Shown here piece after piece: positions 1-8,111 of a DNA stretch of 64,000 nucleotides. Made by a program: the position numbers and the translations under genes. A model generated the notes under the pieces. That model was not told where the DNA came from and made no database searches. It was given only the letters and a program-made list of their open reading frames with translations. This DNA comes from Planctomycetaceae bacterium (GTDB taxonomy: Bacteria > Planctomycetota > Planctomycetia > Planctomycetales > Planctomycetaceae). The stretch is taken from the NCBI GenBank assembly GCA_041398825.1, contig JAWKTX010000010.1:62001-126000 (forward strand). The letters are read 5' to 3'. Position 1 is the stretch's first letter. Each line of letters begins with the position of its first letter.

Positions 1-1
1 C

Positions 2-1453
2 AACAGCACTTATGCTCAGGGAGGAATTGCAGGGGTTCTGGATCCACTGGACGATTTTGCCGCACACGTCAACGACACCATGAATGCCGGCAAAGGACTG
101 TGCCATCAGGATGTTGTCGAACTTGTCATTCGGGAAGCACCACAACGCATTCGAGAACTGATTTCCTACGGAGCCGCATTCGACAAGGTGGACGGGCAGC
201 TGGCTCTGACGCTCGAAGGTGGCCATAGTCATCCTCGTGTCGCACATGCATTAGGCGATGCAACTGGCATGGAGGTGATGCGGGCGATGCTGAGAACGGC
301 CGGCGAAGCGGATCACATCGACCTCTGGCCACAAACATTCACAATTGACCTACTTACCTCTGAAGGAATCTGCCGCGGCGCGCTGGTATGGAATGCCAAC
401 CATGGCCGTACATTCGTCTGGGCCAAACAGACTATTCTGTGTACCGGTGGAGCTGGCGCGATCTACCGTGAAACAACCAATCCACAGATCGCCACCGCCG
501 ACGGACATGCACTGGCATACCGCGCGGGATGCGAACTGCGCGATATGGAATTCATGCAATTCCACCCAACCGTGCTTTATATCGCTGGAAGCTCACGACA
601 CCTGATTACGGAGGCCGTTCGAGGCGAAGGAGCGCACCTTGTCGATTGTAACGGCCACCGCTTTATGCCGGATTACGACGAAGCAGCTGAACTCGCGCCA
701 CGCGACGTCGTCAGCCAGTCGATTACAAGACAAATGGCAAAGACATCTCATCCATGCGTCTATCTGGATCTGTCTCACATTGATGCCGATCACGTGCGAA
801 AGCGATTCCCCCATATTCGAAAGGTATGCGCAGATTTCGGTCTGGACCTCACAACCGACCGCGTCCCTGTTCGCCCGGGGGCACATTACATGGTTGGCGG
901 CGTAACCACCGACGAAGATGGTCAAACCACACTCCCGGGACTTTGGGCCGCGGGCGAAGTCACGTCAACAGGTCTGCATGGCGCCAATCGCCTGGCAAGT
1001 AACAGCCTGCTGGAAGGTGTCGTTTTCGGACTTCGATGTGGTCAGAACGCCGGAATCGCCGCTCTCCAGCAACCCGACCAGTTCACAGCCCCCCGCATTG
1101 AACGCGAGGAACATCCGCCACGCCCGGTTGATGATGAACAACTTGACCTGACCGACCTGCGAAACGCATTGCGAAGTCTGATGTGGAGAAGCGTAGGAAT
1201 CAGCCGCAACGAACAGGATCTGATCTCTGCCCGACAGCAACTGGATTTCTGGGCAAACTACGTTTGCCGCCGGGACCTGAATGAACCCGCCGGCTGGGAA
1301 CTTCAAAACATGATGCTTGTCGGCCGTATTATGGCGGCTGCCGCACTGGAACGAAGAGAAAGCCGCGGCGTCCATGCCCGCAGTGATTACCCCTCGGCGG
1401 ACGAAAAGCAACGCGGCCACATTTGCCTGGATTACAAAGAAATAAGTGTTTAA
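2..1453 (+). CDS. nadB: L-aspartate oxidase, 5' end outside window
   Basis: FAD enzyme that oxidises L-aspartate to iminosuccinate, the first step of de novo NAD synthesis, which NadA then condenses to quinolinate in the cytosol. The frame is open to the left edge; about 483 codons are seen, so roughly the first 50 residues (the dinucleotide-binding loop) are missing. Visible family marks in order are STYAQGGIAGV, HPRVAHALGDATG, a MQFHPTVLY segment, GAHYMVGGVTTDEDG, and AGEVTSTGLHGANRLASNS near the FAD-contacting end, followed by a helical C-terminal domain. These separate NadB from the related SdhA/FrdA flavoproteins, although all share the fold. It is followed by a gene-free stretch rather than by nadA or nadC. 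Confidence 0.93.
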   Translation, partial: NSTYAQGGIAGVLDPLDDFAAHVNDTMNAGKGLCHQDVVELVIREAPQRIRELISYGAAFDKVDGQLALTLEGGHSHPRVAHALGDATGMEVMRAMLRTAGEADHIDLWPQTFTIDLLTSEGICRGALVWNANHGRTFVWAKQTILCTGGAGAIYRETTNPQIATADGHALAYRAGCELRDMEFMQFHPTVLYIAGSSRHLITEAVRGEGAHLVDCNGHRFMPDYDEAAELAPRDVVSQSITRQMAKTSHPCVYLDLSHIDADHVRKRFPHIRKVCADFGLDLTTDRVPVRPGAHYMVGGVTTDEDGQTTLPGLWAAGEVTSTGLHGANRLASNSLLEGVVFGLRCGQNAGIAALQQPDQFTAPRIEREEHPPRPVDDEQLDLTDLRNALRSLMWRSVGISRNEQDLISARQQLDFWANYVCRRDLNEPAGWELQNMMLVGRIMAAAALERRESRGVHARSDYPSADEKQRGHICLDYKEISV

Positions 1454-1715
1454 AAATACACCACCAGGGACGCCCATTCGCTTGGGCGAATCTCCGGTCG
1501 ACCGCTGATCCGGCGATCTGATGGTTGGATTTCAAGTGCGCTGACGTCTGTAGTCGAAATGCCTCGAAGCAATTGCACACATTAACCCGCATTGTTCAGG
1601 ACTCCGGCGGAAGTGCACGGGGTCGCACACTAAACAGTCGATCACACGCAATGCGGGTAGGACCGGGGATTATTTGGTTTCCTGTGAATACGGACCCCGA
1701 TGTGACACGCGACAA

Positions 1716-1743
1716 TTGACTTGAATGTGAAGAAATGTAAATA
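1716..1743 (+). promoter_or_regulatory. Candidate sigma-70 type promoter
   Basis: TTGACT at 1716-1721 and TAAATA at 1738-1743, separated by 16 bases. A start site near 1750 would place the stem-loop at 1752-1783 at the very 5' end of the mRNA for the DUF1559 gene. Sequence match only. Confidence 0.5.
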
Positions 1744-1751
1744 CTGTGTAT

Positions 1752-1783
1752 GGGAAGTCCGATGAACCGTTTCCGGGACTTCC
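1752..1783 (+). promoter_or_regulatory. Stem-loop in 5' leader of DUF1559 gene
   Basis: A perfect 9-bp inverted repeat (GGGAAGTCC at 1752-1760, GGACTTCCC at 1775-1783) with a 14-base loop, followed by TTTG and a pyrimidine-rich stretch. It lies between the candidate promoter and the ribosome binding site AAGGAG (1812-1817). It could stabilise the mRNA 5' end or act as an attenuator; the short T run argues for the former. Confidence 0.55.
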
Positions 1784-1822
1784 CTTTGTCGTTCTTGTTC
1801 TCGTTTTTCTCAAGGAGTTCAA

Positions 1823-2845
1823 ATGAAGAAAACACGTTTGTCGAAGGCTGGGTTCACGCTCATCGAGCTGCTGGTCGTCATTGCTATCATCGCGATTCTG
1901 ATCGCACTTCTTCTTCCTGCTGTTCAGCAGGCACGCGAAGCAGCACGAAGAACTCAGTGCAAAAACAATCTCAAACAAATGGGATTGGCCATTCACAACT
2001 ATCATGACACGCACAACAAGTTCCCACAGCTGACCTTTGGTACCGAATCTACCGGTGCCGCAGGAAACTGGGGTTCTGAATGGCGTGGGAACAGCGTTCA
2101 CACGATGTTGCTGCCATTCATTGAGCAGGCAAACATCTACAACCAGTACGATCTGAATCGTTTCTGGGACGCGAATCAGGGCGGAAATATCAATCGCGAC
2201 CTTGGCAAGACCAAGATCCCCGCCTTCCTTTGCCCTTCTGACCCAGGCATTATTACCAACGGCGACGGTGGCAATAACTACGGCGTCAGCACAGGTCCGA
2301 ATCTGGGTTGGGAAGCAAATCTGGCCCGAGCTGTGGGATTTGTTCATCGCCGCTATTCAATGGCGATGCGAGACATCAAAGACGGTACATCAAACACCAT
2401 CGCATTCGCAGAAATCGTGAAGGGTGATGGCGACAACGGTGTATTCACCCTGAAGAAGGGTGATTACGTCCGAAATCAATCTGTGGCCGCGTTGAATCCT
2501 GTCAAGCCAACGGTTGCCCAAATGGAAACCTACGGAAACACCTGCCTTGGTGGAACCGGTGACCATCGAAGCACTTCGGGCTGGTCATGGTCTTCACCCA
2601 TGATGGATGACACCGGTGTCAACACCATCGTCCCACCAAACTGGAAGTATCCAAACTGCCATGAGTGCAGCGGATGCGGCGAAGGTGATGCACGGGGCGT
2701 TTGGGCGTCTCGAAGCTACCACACCGGCGGAACTCAGGTGTGCCTGGCAGATGGATCCGTTCGATTCATCTCCGAAAACATCGACTTCAACCTGTTCCAG
2801 GGTCTGGGTAGCTCAAACGGTGGAGAAACTTTGGGCGAATTCTGA
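1823..2845 (+). CDS. DUF1559 protein with pseudopilin-type N-terminus
   Basis: 340 residues. The N-terminus has a prepilin-type signature, GFTLIELLVVIAIIAIL from about residue 11, with Glu at the +5 position of the processed form, followed by the QQAREAARR helix typical of DUF1559 proteins. The C-terminal end carries CLADGSVRFISENID, the H-x-DG region of the domain. These proteins are very abundant in planctomycetes and are thought to be exported and assembled like type II secretion pseudopilins; the precise role is unknown. Start chosen because AAGGAG lies 5 bases upstream. It has its own promoter, leader hairpin and a strong terminator, so it is probably a single-gene unit. A paralogue lies at 58948-60003. 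Confidence 0.92.
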   Translation: MKKTRLSKAGFTLIELLVVIAIIAILIALLLPAVQQAREAARRTQCKNNLKQMGLAIHNYHDTHNKFPQLTFGTESTGAAGNWGSEWRGNSVHTMLLPFIEQANIYNQYDLNRFWDANQGGNINRDLGKTKIPAFLCPSDPGIITNGDGGNNYGVSTGPNLGWEANLARAVGFVHRRYSMAMRDIKDGTSNTIAFAEIVKGDGDNGVFTLKKGDYVRNQSVAALNPVKPTVAQMETYGNTCLGGTGDHRSTSGWSWSSPMMDDTGVNTIVPPNWKYPNCHECSGCGEGDARGVWASRSYHTGGTQVCLADGSVRFISENIDFNLFQGLGSSNGGETLGEF

Positions 2846-2870
2846 TTCTTTCCATTGATTGCACCACAGG

Positions 2871-2903
2871 GTCCGTCAGGCTGTTTGGCCTGACGGACTT
2901 TTT
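2871..2903 (+). terminator. Rho-independent terminator
   Basis: Perfect 10-bp stem (GTCCGTCAGG at 2871-2880, CCTGACGGAC at 2889-2898), 8-base loop, then TTTTT. It ends the DUF1559 transcript 25 bases after the stop codon; the small lipoprotein gene downstream must depend on read-through or a separate promoter. Confidence 0.9.
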
Positions 2904-2951
2904 CATAGGATCCCGGGAATCGATCCCAACAAAATCACTCAGGAATCAAAC

Positions 2952-3257
2952 ATGTTCTTTTCTCGATTTGCGATGATTGCTGCTCTGCTCCTTCCCGTAG
3001 CTGTCGGCTGCGGACCATCAGTGGAGTCCGTTCCGGTGCAGACCAAGTCTGCCGCCGATGACATTAAAGCTGGCCTTCAGGAAATTGCGTCATCCGGTCA
3101 GGTTTCCAGCAGTGTCGAAGACCTTCGTACAGCATCCGGGAAACTGGAAGACGCAGCGAAGAAAGAGGCACTGCAAAAAGGGCTGGATGAACTGGCTGGC
3201 ATGAGTGATCCTGCCAAGATCAAGGCAAAGGCTCAGGAACTGATCAACGGGCTTTGA
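2952..3257 (+). CDS. Small predicted lipoprotein
   Basis: 101 residues. The N-terminus FSRFAMIAALLLPVAVGC is a lipoprotein signal with a lipobox ending in Cys at about residue 20, so the mature protein of about 80 residues should be anchored in a membrane facing the periplasm. The rest is polar and helical with many Lys, Glu and Ala. ATG at 2952 was chosen over an upstream in-frame codon because it places the signal peptide at the N-terminus. It lies just behind the DUF1559 gene; functional linkage is an inference from position only. No family is recognised. Confidence 0.75.
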   Translation: MFFSRFAMIAALLLPVAVGCGPSVESVPVQTKSAADDIKAGLQEIASSGQVSSSVEDLRTASGKLEDAAKKEALQKGLDELAGMSDPAKIKAKAQELINGL

Positions 3258-3273
3258 TTCTGAATGAAACCAT

Positions 3274-3351
3274 CTGGTCATCTCTCATCATGACCAGTCA
3301 TTGCATTGCGATCACAGACAGGAGCAGCTTGCCCATAGGCAGTTGCTCCTG
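3274..3351. other. Two adjacent inverted repeats
   Basis: CTGGTCAT (3274-3281) pairs with ATGACCAG (3290-3297). CAGGAGCA (3319-3326) pairs with TGCTCCTG (3344-3351), with TTGCC/GGCAG pairing possible inside. Neither is followed by a T run. They may mark the 3' end of the lipoprotein transcript or the leader of the TPR gene. Confidence 0.45.
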
Positions 3352-3426
3352 ATCGCGTTCATTCATGAAGCGAAACTGATCGATGGTGCAATCCAGCTCA
3401 CCCGGAGTCGTATTTGGAGGTGCACA

Positions 3427-4794
3427 GTGCCGCGTTGGTTCTGGCAACGCCGTCGACGCATTGCCTGTGGGGTTTTGCTGGCAGCGATTGCAACAGCCTG
3501 GTACCAGGACGCGTTATCTGCATACCCCAATCGAAAAGCCGATCGATGCCTGAAAATCGATCATCTTGACGATGCAGAATGGTGGCTGGATCTGTCCGAA
3601 ATGTGTCTGGACCAGAATCCACGTACAAGTCTGCTGCGGGCCAGAATCGCCAGGAAAAAAGGCGATGCCGAATTGTTCACGGATTACCTGCGATCGTTTA
3701 TCGATCAGGGTGGATCGCCTGACCGAGCGGAAAAAGAGAACATTCTGGCCGCCGCGGCTGCGGGACAATCTCCGGCACTCATGGGGCAACTTGCCGATTT
3801 ACTGATTGCACAGGATATTGACACCGACGAAGTTTGCTGTGCGTTCGCGAACGGCTTCCTGGTGGCGAACGATCTCCAGCAGGCCTTTGTTCTGATTCAC
3901 GAGTGGAAACAAAGCTTTCCGGAAGATCCCCGTCCCCACTATGCCAATGGCCGGGTTCAGGACCACTTGAGTAATCAGGCTGTTGCCGAACAGGAGTACC
4001 GGCTGGCCCTGGATCGCGTGCCTGATCATTACCCCTCTGCATTTGCCCTGGGTCGCCTGCTGCTGGAGAACAACCATCCTGCAGAAGCGCTCGATTGTTT
4101 CCGCATCTGTCTTCCCATGAAACACCGTGCCGCAGCTCGGATCGGTGAAGCGAAGTGCCTGCGCCAACTGGGCGAGATCGATCAGGCAAAGCAGATCCTC
4201 GACAACGTGGTCTCATTACCACTCGAAGAGCTGCGAACAGCCTACGAACGGGTGTCGGAAACGATCGAAGGACGCCCCGATTGTGCAGAGCTGGGCAGCC
4301 TTCTGGTCAGTACCGGTGAGGCGGAGGAAGCCATCAACTACTTGACCATGGCTCTGGATGCGAATCCCCGCGATCTGGACGTTCGCTATTCACGTGGAAT
4401 TGCTCTTCGTGAAACAGGTCGGGTAGAAGAAGGCCTCGCAGAAATTGCCAGCGTGAGTGCGGCACGGGAAGAGCTCACCCGAGCCGATCGCATTGTGGAT
4501 TCCATTGATCCGACCAGGCCGCAGGTACCCGAACGAATCCAGATCGGAGAGATCTATCTCAACCACGGTTCATTCAAGACCTCCGAATTCTGGCTCCTGA
4601 GCGCGCTGTCGCATGATCATGAAAACCCACGAGCGCTGGAACTCCTGATCAGGCTGTACACCGACTGGGAAGAACTCAACCCGGAGTTTCGGGAGCAACA
4701 GGCGTCCAACTATCGCAGGCAATTACAATCCCTGGCACCCGACTCCAGTGACACGATCGAGTCCGGAAAAAAAACCGACGAGGCTCAGCAATGA
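3427..4794 (+). CDS. Membrane-anchored tetratricopeptide-repeat protein
   Basis: 455 residues from GTG at 3427, chosen because GGAGG (3416-3420) lies 6 bases upstream and because a hydrophobic anchor (CGVLLAAIATAW) then falls at about residues 14-27. The remainder is almost entirely helical with degenerate TPR units, for example PRPHYANGRVQDHL, DHYPSAFALGRLLLEN and NPRDLDVRYSRGIALRETG, so it is a scaffold probably facing the periplasm. Its stop codon overlaps the next start (ATGA), which means co-translation with the CRTAC1-type lipoprotein. TPR plus CRTAC1 pairs recur in planctomycetes; the shared function is unknown. Confidence 0.82.
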   Translation: MPRWFWQRRRRIACGVLLAAIATAWYQDALSAYPNRKADRCLKIDHLDDAEWWLDLSEMCLDQNPRTSLLRARIARKKGDAELFTDYLRSFIDQGGSPDRAEKENILAAAAAGQSPALMGQLADLLIAQDIDTDEVCCAFANGFLVANDLQQAFVLIHEWKQSFPEDPRPHYANGRVQDHLSNQAVAEQEYRLALDRVPDHYPSAFALGRLLLENNHPAEALDCFRICLPMKHRAAARIGEAKCLRQLGEIDQAKQILDNVVSLPLEELRTAYERVSETIEGRPDCAELGSLLVSTGEAEEAINYLTMALDANPRDLDVRYSRGIALRETGRVEEGLAEIASVSAAREELTRADRIVDSIDPTRPQVPERIQIGEIYLNHGSFKTSEFWLLSALSHDHENPRALELLIRLYTDWEELNPEFREQQASNYRRQLQSLAPDSSDTIESGKKTDEAQQ

Positions 4795-6557
4795 AGCCGC
4801 TCTCTGAAGATACGGCCGGCAGTGACATTCTCGGCGCGACCCGGACATCACTTTGGCAAATCACCCTCTTGTTACTGCTCGCTTCGGTTCTGGCAGGTTG
4901 CAAAGAAGAATCGAACACTGCACCAACACTCGGCGACAAGGTTTCTGCCAGCCCGATTGCGTTCGAAAATGCGACCGAAGCGATGGCAGTCGATTCGGTC
5001 TACCAAAATGGCCGTGAGGCGGGGCTGTATGCAATTGTAGAATCACTGGGTGGTGGCGTGGGCATCGTGGACATCGATGCAGATGACTGGCCGGACATCG
5101 TTTTCCCCGGCGGCGGGATTCTGACAGCCACTCCCAACGCTTCCATCCACGGGCTGCCGCTGAATTGCTGGCGAAATGAGCGTGGTGGAAAAATGCGTGA
5201 CGTCACAGGGCCAGCCGCGATGGATCTGTCCAGACGATATTCGCATGGCATTTCGGCCGCGGACTTCAACAATGATGGATTCCAGGACTTCCTGGTTACC
5301 GGATTTGGAGGAGTTGACTTGTGGATGAACACCGGCGACGGAACATTTCTGCTCCAGACTTCGAACAACGGCCTTCGCGACACCGCATGGAGTTCCAGTG
5401 CTGGCTGGGGAGATCTGGATCGTGACGGATCTCTCGACCTGTACATTGCACATTACACCGACTGGTCACTGGAAAATAATCCGGACTGCCCCAGTGCTTC
5501 TGTTGAGCATGAAAAAGACGTCTGTCCCCCGAGACGATTTGATGGACTCAATGACGTCGTCTATCAAAGCCAGGCAAACGACTTGTTTGCCGATACCACA
5601 GAAGCGTGGGGGCTAAAGCCCGAGGGAAAAGGACTGGGAGTGCTGCTCGCCGACTTCGATAGCGACCGGGATCTGGATGTTTATGTTGCCAACGACACCA
5701 CCAATAATTTCCTGTATCTGAACGATGGTGACGGACACCTGCAGGAAAGCGGACTGCTGAGCGGTGGAGCGGTCGATTCCGAGGGCAGACCCAACGGGAG
5801 CATGGGCCTTGATTTCTTTGATTTCGACCATGATCAAAAGGGAGACCTTTGGGTAACAAACTTCGAACAGGAATCCTTCGGCCTGTACCACAATGTTGGC
5901 CATGGTAATTTTCTGCACGTCAGCCGAAACACGGGGATCACATCATTGGGTGGTCTGTTCGTCGGCTTCGGCACAGTAGCTCGGGATTTCGACAGTGATG
6001 GCGATCATGATATCGCCGTCGCGAATGGACATGTCATCTACTACCCAAACAAGGCCCCCTTCGCGCAGCAGTCTGTATTGCTCGAAAACATCAACCACAC
6101 CAGCTTCCAGCGCGTCACAACCAGTGACAATTCATTCTTTTCAAAAGCCTATGTGTCACGTGGGCTGGCCGCCGCGGACCTCGATCGCGACGGTCGAATG
6201 GACCTTGTCTTCAGTCAGTTAAACCAGCCCGCACAGATCCTTCTGAACAAGACACCTGTTGCGAGGAAGCCCATCCGAATTCGCCTGCGTGGCAGGCGAT
6301 GTAACCGTGATGCCATTGGCGCACATGTGACCCTAAAGACTTCTCGGGAAACACAAAGTACTTACATCATTGGCGGCGGTTCTTACCTGTCGACTTCTGA
6401 AATGGAGTGTGAGTTTTCGGTTCCTGCCGACGACACAGATCTTGTCGCCGAAATTCAATGGCCCGATGGAACAAAACAACAAACCCAGCCTTCAACAGCG
6501 GACACCTCGATCATTGTGGTGCAGGGTCAACCGATCCAGTACCTGATACCGCATTAA
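4791..6557 (+). CDS. CRTAC1-family lipoprotein with FG-GAP repeats and ASPIC/UnbV domain
   Basis: 588 residues. A signal with lipobox LAGC (Cys at residue 37) predicts export and lipid anchoring. Several FG-GAP/VCBS calcium-binding repeats follow, recognisable as DINDG-like loops such as VDIDADDWPDIVFPGG, DFNNDGFQDFLVTG, DLDRDGSLDLYIAHY, DFDSDRDLDVYVAND and DFDSDGDHDIAVANG, which together should form a beta-propeller. The last 110 residues (IRLRGRRCNRDAIGAHVTL, then GGGSYLSTSEME) match the ASPIC/UnbV domain. The gene overlaps the TPR gene by 4 bases. Function is not known; binding or adhesion is an inference from the propeller. Confidence 0.9.
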   Translation: MKPLSEDTAGSDILGATRTSLWQITLLLLLASVLAGCKEESNTAPTLGDKVSASPIAFENATEAMAVDSVYQNGREAGLYAIVESLGGGVGIVDIDADDWPDIVFPGGGILTATPNASIHGLPLNCWRNERGGKMRDVTGPAAMDLSRRYSHGISAADFNNDGFQDFLVTGFGGVDLWMNTGDGTFLLQTSNNGLRDTAWSSSAGWGDLDRDGSLDLYIAHYTDWSLENNPDCPSASVEHEKDVCPPRRFDGLNDVVYQSQANDLFADTTEAWGLKPEGKGLGVLLADFDSDRDLDVYVANDTTNNFLYLNDGDGHLQESGLLSGGAVDSEGRPNGSMGLDFFDFDHDQKGDLWVTNFEQESFGLYHNVGHGNFLHVSRNTGITSLGGLFVGFGTVARDFDSDGDHDIAVANGHVIYYPNKAPFAQQSVLLENINHTSFQRVTTSDNSFFSKAYVSRGLAAADLDRDGRMDLVFSQLNQPAQILLNKTPVARKPIRIRLRGRRCNRDAIGAHVTLKTSRETQSTYIIGGGSYLSTSEMECEFSVPADDTDLVAEIQWPDGTKQQTQPSTADTSIIVVQGQPIQYLIPH

Positions 6558-6832
6558 AAAATGCGTTTACCATCGATTGCAGGCCGTCGGGCAGACGTGA
6601 ATTTCATTGATTGCATTCCTGCGGCGGCCCTGCGCTGATGATTGTGGTGTCGACCCACTCAGACGACCTTCGTGAAATCCCGGAATTGTCTATTCGCTGT
6701 GTCATGACCTCCAATGGATTGCGTTGCACAGCCAGAACGCGTTACCGTCACAGGATGCGCCTATGTACAAACGACGCTGCGAAGGGCGATAAGCCTGGCT
6801 CAACGAATACGTCTGGCTGTGAGAGAATCTGT

Positions 6833-7948
6833 ATGCAACCCAATCCATTGTCTCCTGCATCCACGAATCACCACTTCGTCCGGAGTTCATGCAAGCCCAA
6901 AGGATTCAGCAGCGTTCTGTTGGGGTTCCTGCTGCTCGTTGCGATACTGACACCCCTGACTTCCGCCGACGAAGAAAAGTCAGCGACGGAAGCAGTTAGT
7001 CAGGATGTGATCGTCGTCATCGGGGCTGACGGAGCCGCGGAATATGGAGAACAGTTTCGACGCTGGGCCGATCGCTGGAAGCAGGCTGCCACTGCCGGTG
7101 ATGCCAGTCTCATTGCCATCGGTGAAGTGGACACCGACAGAGTGGCCACTGAAGAAGAACCGTCGGATGCCGACAAACTCAAGAACACCATCATTTCACT
7201 GGGACAGAAGCAGACACCTGAGCCACTTTGGATTGTGCTGATTGGGCACGGAACATTCGATTCCCGCACGGCAATGTTCAACCTGCGTGGCGCTGATGTG
7301 AGTGACCGCCAGATGTCTGAGTGGCTACAAACGACTCAACGGCCCGTTGCTGTCATCAACTGTTTTTCGTCCAGTTCACCGTTCTTGAACACGTTGAGTG
7401 GAAATGACCGTGTCGTCATTTCTGCAACAAAAGATGCCAGTCAGATTCAGTTCAGCCACTTCGGTGATGCCATGTCGCAGGCAATCGTCGGGCTCGAAGC
7501 AGACATCGATCGCGATGGGCAAACGTCTCTCCTGGAAGCATGGTTGTTTGCGTCGCGGCAAACGGCATCGTTCTATGAATCCGAAGGCCGTTTGGCCACG
7601 GAACATTCGCTTCTGGACGACAACGGCGATGCCCGCGGAGTCCGTTCAGAATTGTTCGAAGGCCTTCGCCCGAATGGCGACGTCGAGCAGCCCGACCTGA
7701 CTGATGGAAGACTGGCCGCTCGCTGGCACCTGGTGCGAAGCGAAGAAGAAAAGCGGCTGACGGCTGACGAACGTGAAAAACGAGACTCACTTGAATCGCA
7801 GCTCGAGATCCTTCGCGGGAAAAAGAAGGAGCTTTCGGAAGAAAGCTACTTCGAGCAACTGGAACAACTGATGATCCCGCTTGCAGAACTCTACGAATCC
7901 GTTGAAGAACGGCATTCTGCCGGTGAAGACTTTGGGAATGGGCAATAA
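6833..7948 (+). CDS. Secreted or anchored protein with caspase-like fold
   Basis: 371 residues from ATG 6833; a longer frame reaches 6611, but this start puts the hydrophobic segment SSVLLGFLLLVAILTPLTSA at residues 26-45. The central part resembles clan CD cysteine peptidases (caspase or C13-like): a strand with WIVLIGHGTFDS (His 139), a strand with VAVINCFSSSSPF (Cys 177), then VVISATKDASQIQFSHFG. The His-Gly and strand-end Cys spacing fits the catalytic dyad of that clan. A calcium-loop-like DIDRDGQTS and a charged C-terminal coiled coil follow. Protease activity is an inference. The next gene starts 163 bases downstream. Confidence 0.6.
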   Translation: MQPNPLSPASTNHHFVRSSCKPKGFSSVLLGFLLLVAILTPLTSADEEKSATEAVSQDVIVVIGADGAAEYGEQFRRWADRWKQAATAGDASLIAIGEVDTDRVATEEEPSDADKLKNTIISLGQKQTPEPLWIVLIGHGTFDSRTAMFNLRGADVSDRQMSEWLQTTQRPVAVINCFSSSSPFLNTLSGNDRVVISATKDASQIQFSHFGDAMSQAIVGLEADIDRDGQTSLLEAWLFASRQTASFYESEGRLATEHSLLDDNGDARGVRSELFEGLRPNGDVEQPDLTDGRLAARWHLVRSEEEKRLTADEREKRDSLESQLEILRGKKKELSEESYFEQLEQLMIPLAELYESVEERHSAGEDFGNGQ

Positions 7949-8111
7949 GGCCCGACTGGTGATCGAGGAAGTTGGAATCGAACACCAGACGAACCAGTAT
8001 GCTATTCTGAAAACTTCGATTGCCAACTATGCTCCGCGTTGCGGGTGGTCTTGCCAGTTACAGACCCATCAAATCCCGCACTGGATCGATATCACCTGCG
8101 GAGCATTTCTC

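Larger units (their letters stand above)
1454..1822. other. Gene-free stretch before DUF1559 gene
   Basis: About 370 bases without a credible gene. The first 250 bases show nothing recognisable and no clear terminator for nadB. The last 110 bases hold a candidate promoter and a perfect stem-loop, listed separately, that serve the next gene. Confidence 0.6.

Noticed and set aside
6611..6832. 74-residue N-terminal extension of the caspase-like protein
   Set aside because: Low-complexity Cys/Arg/Thr-rich sequence that would bury the signal segment; the ATG at 6833 is more plausible.
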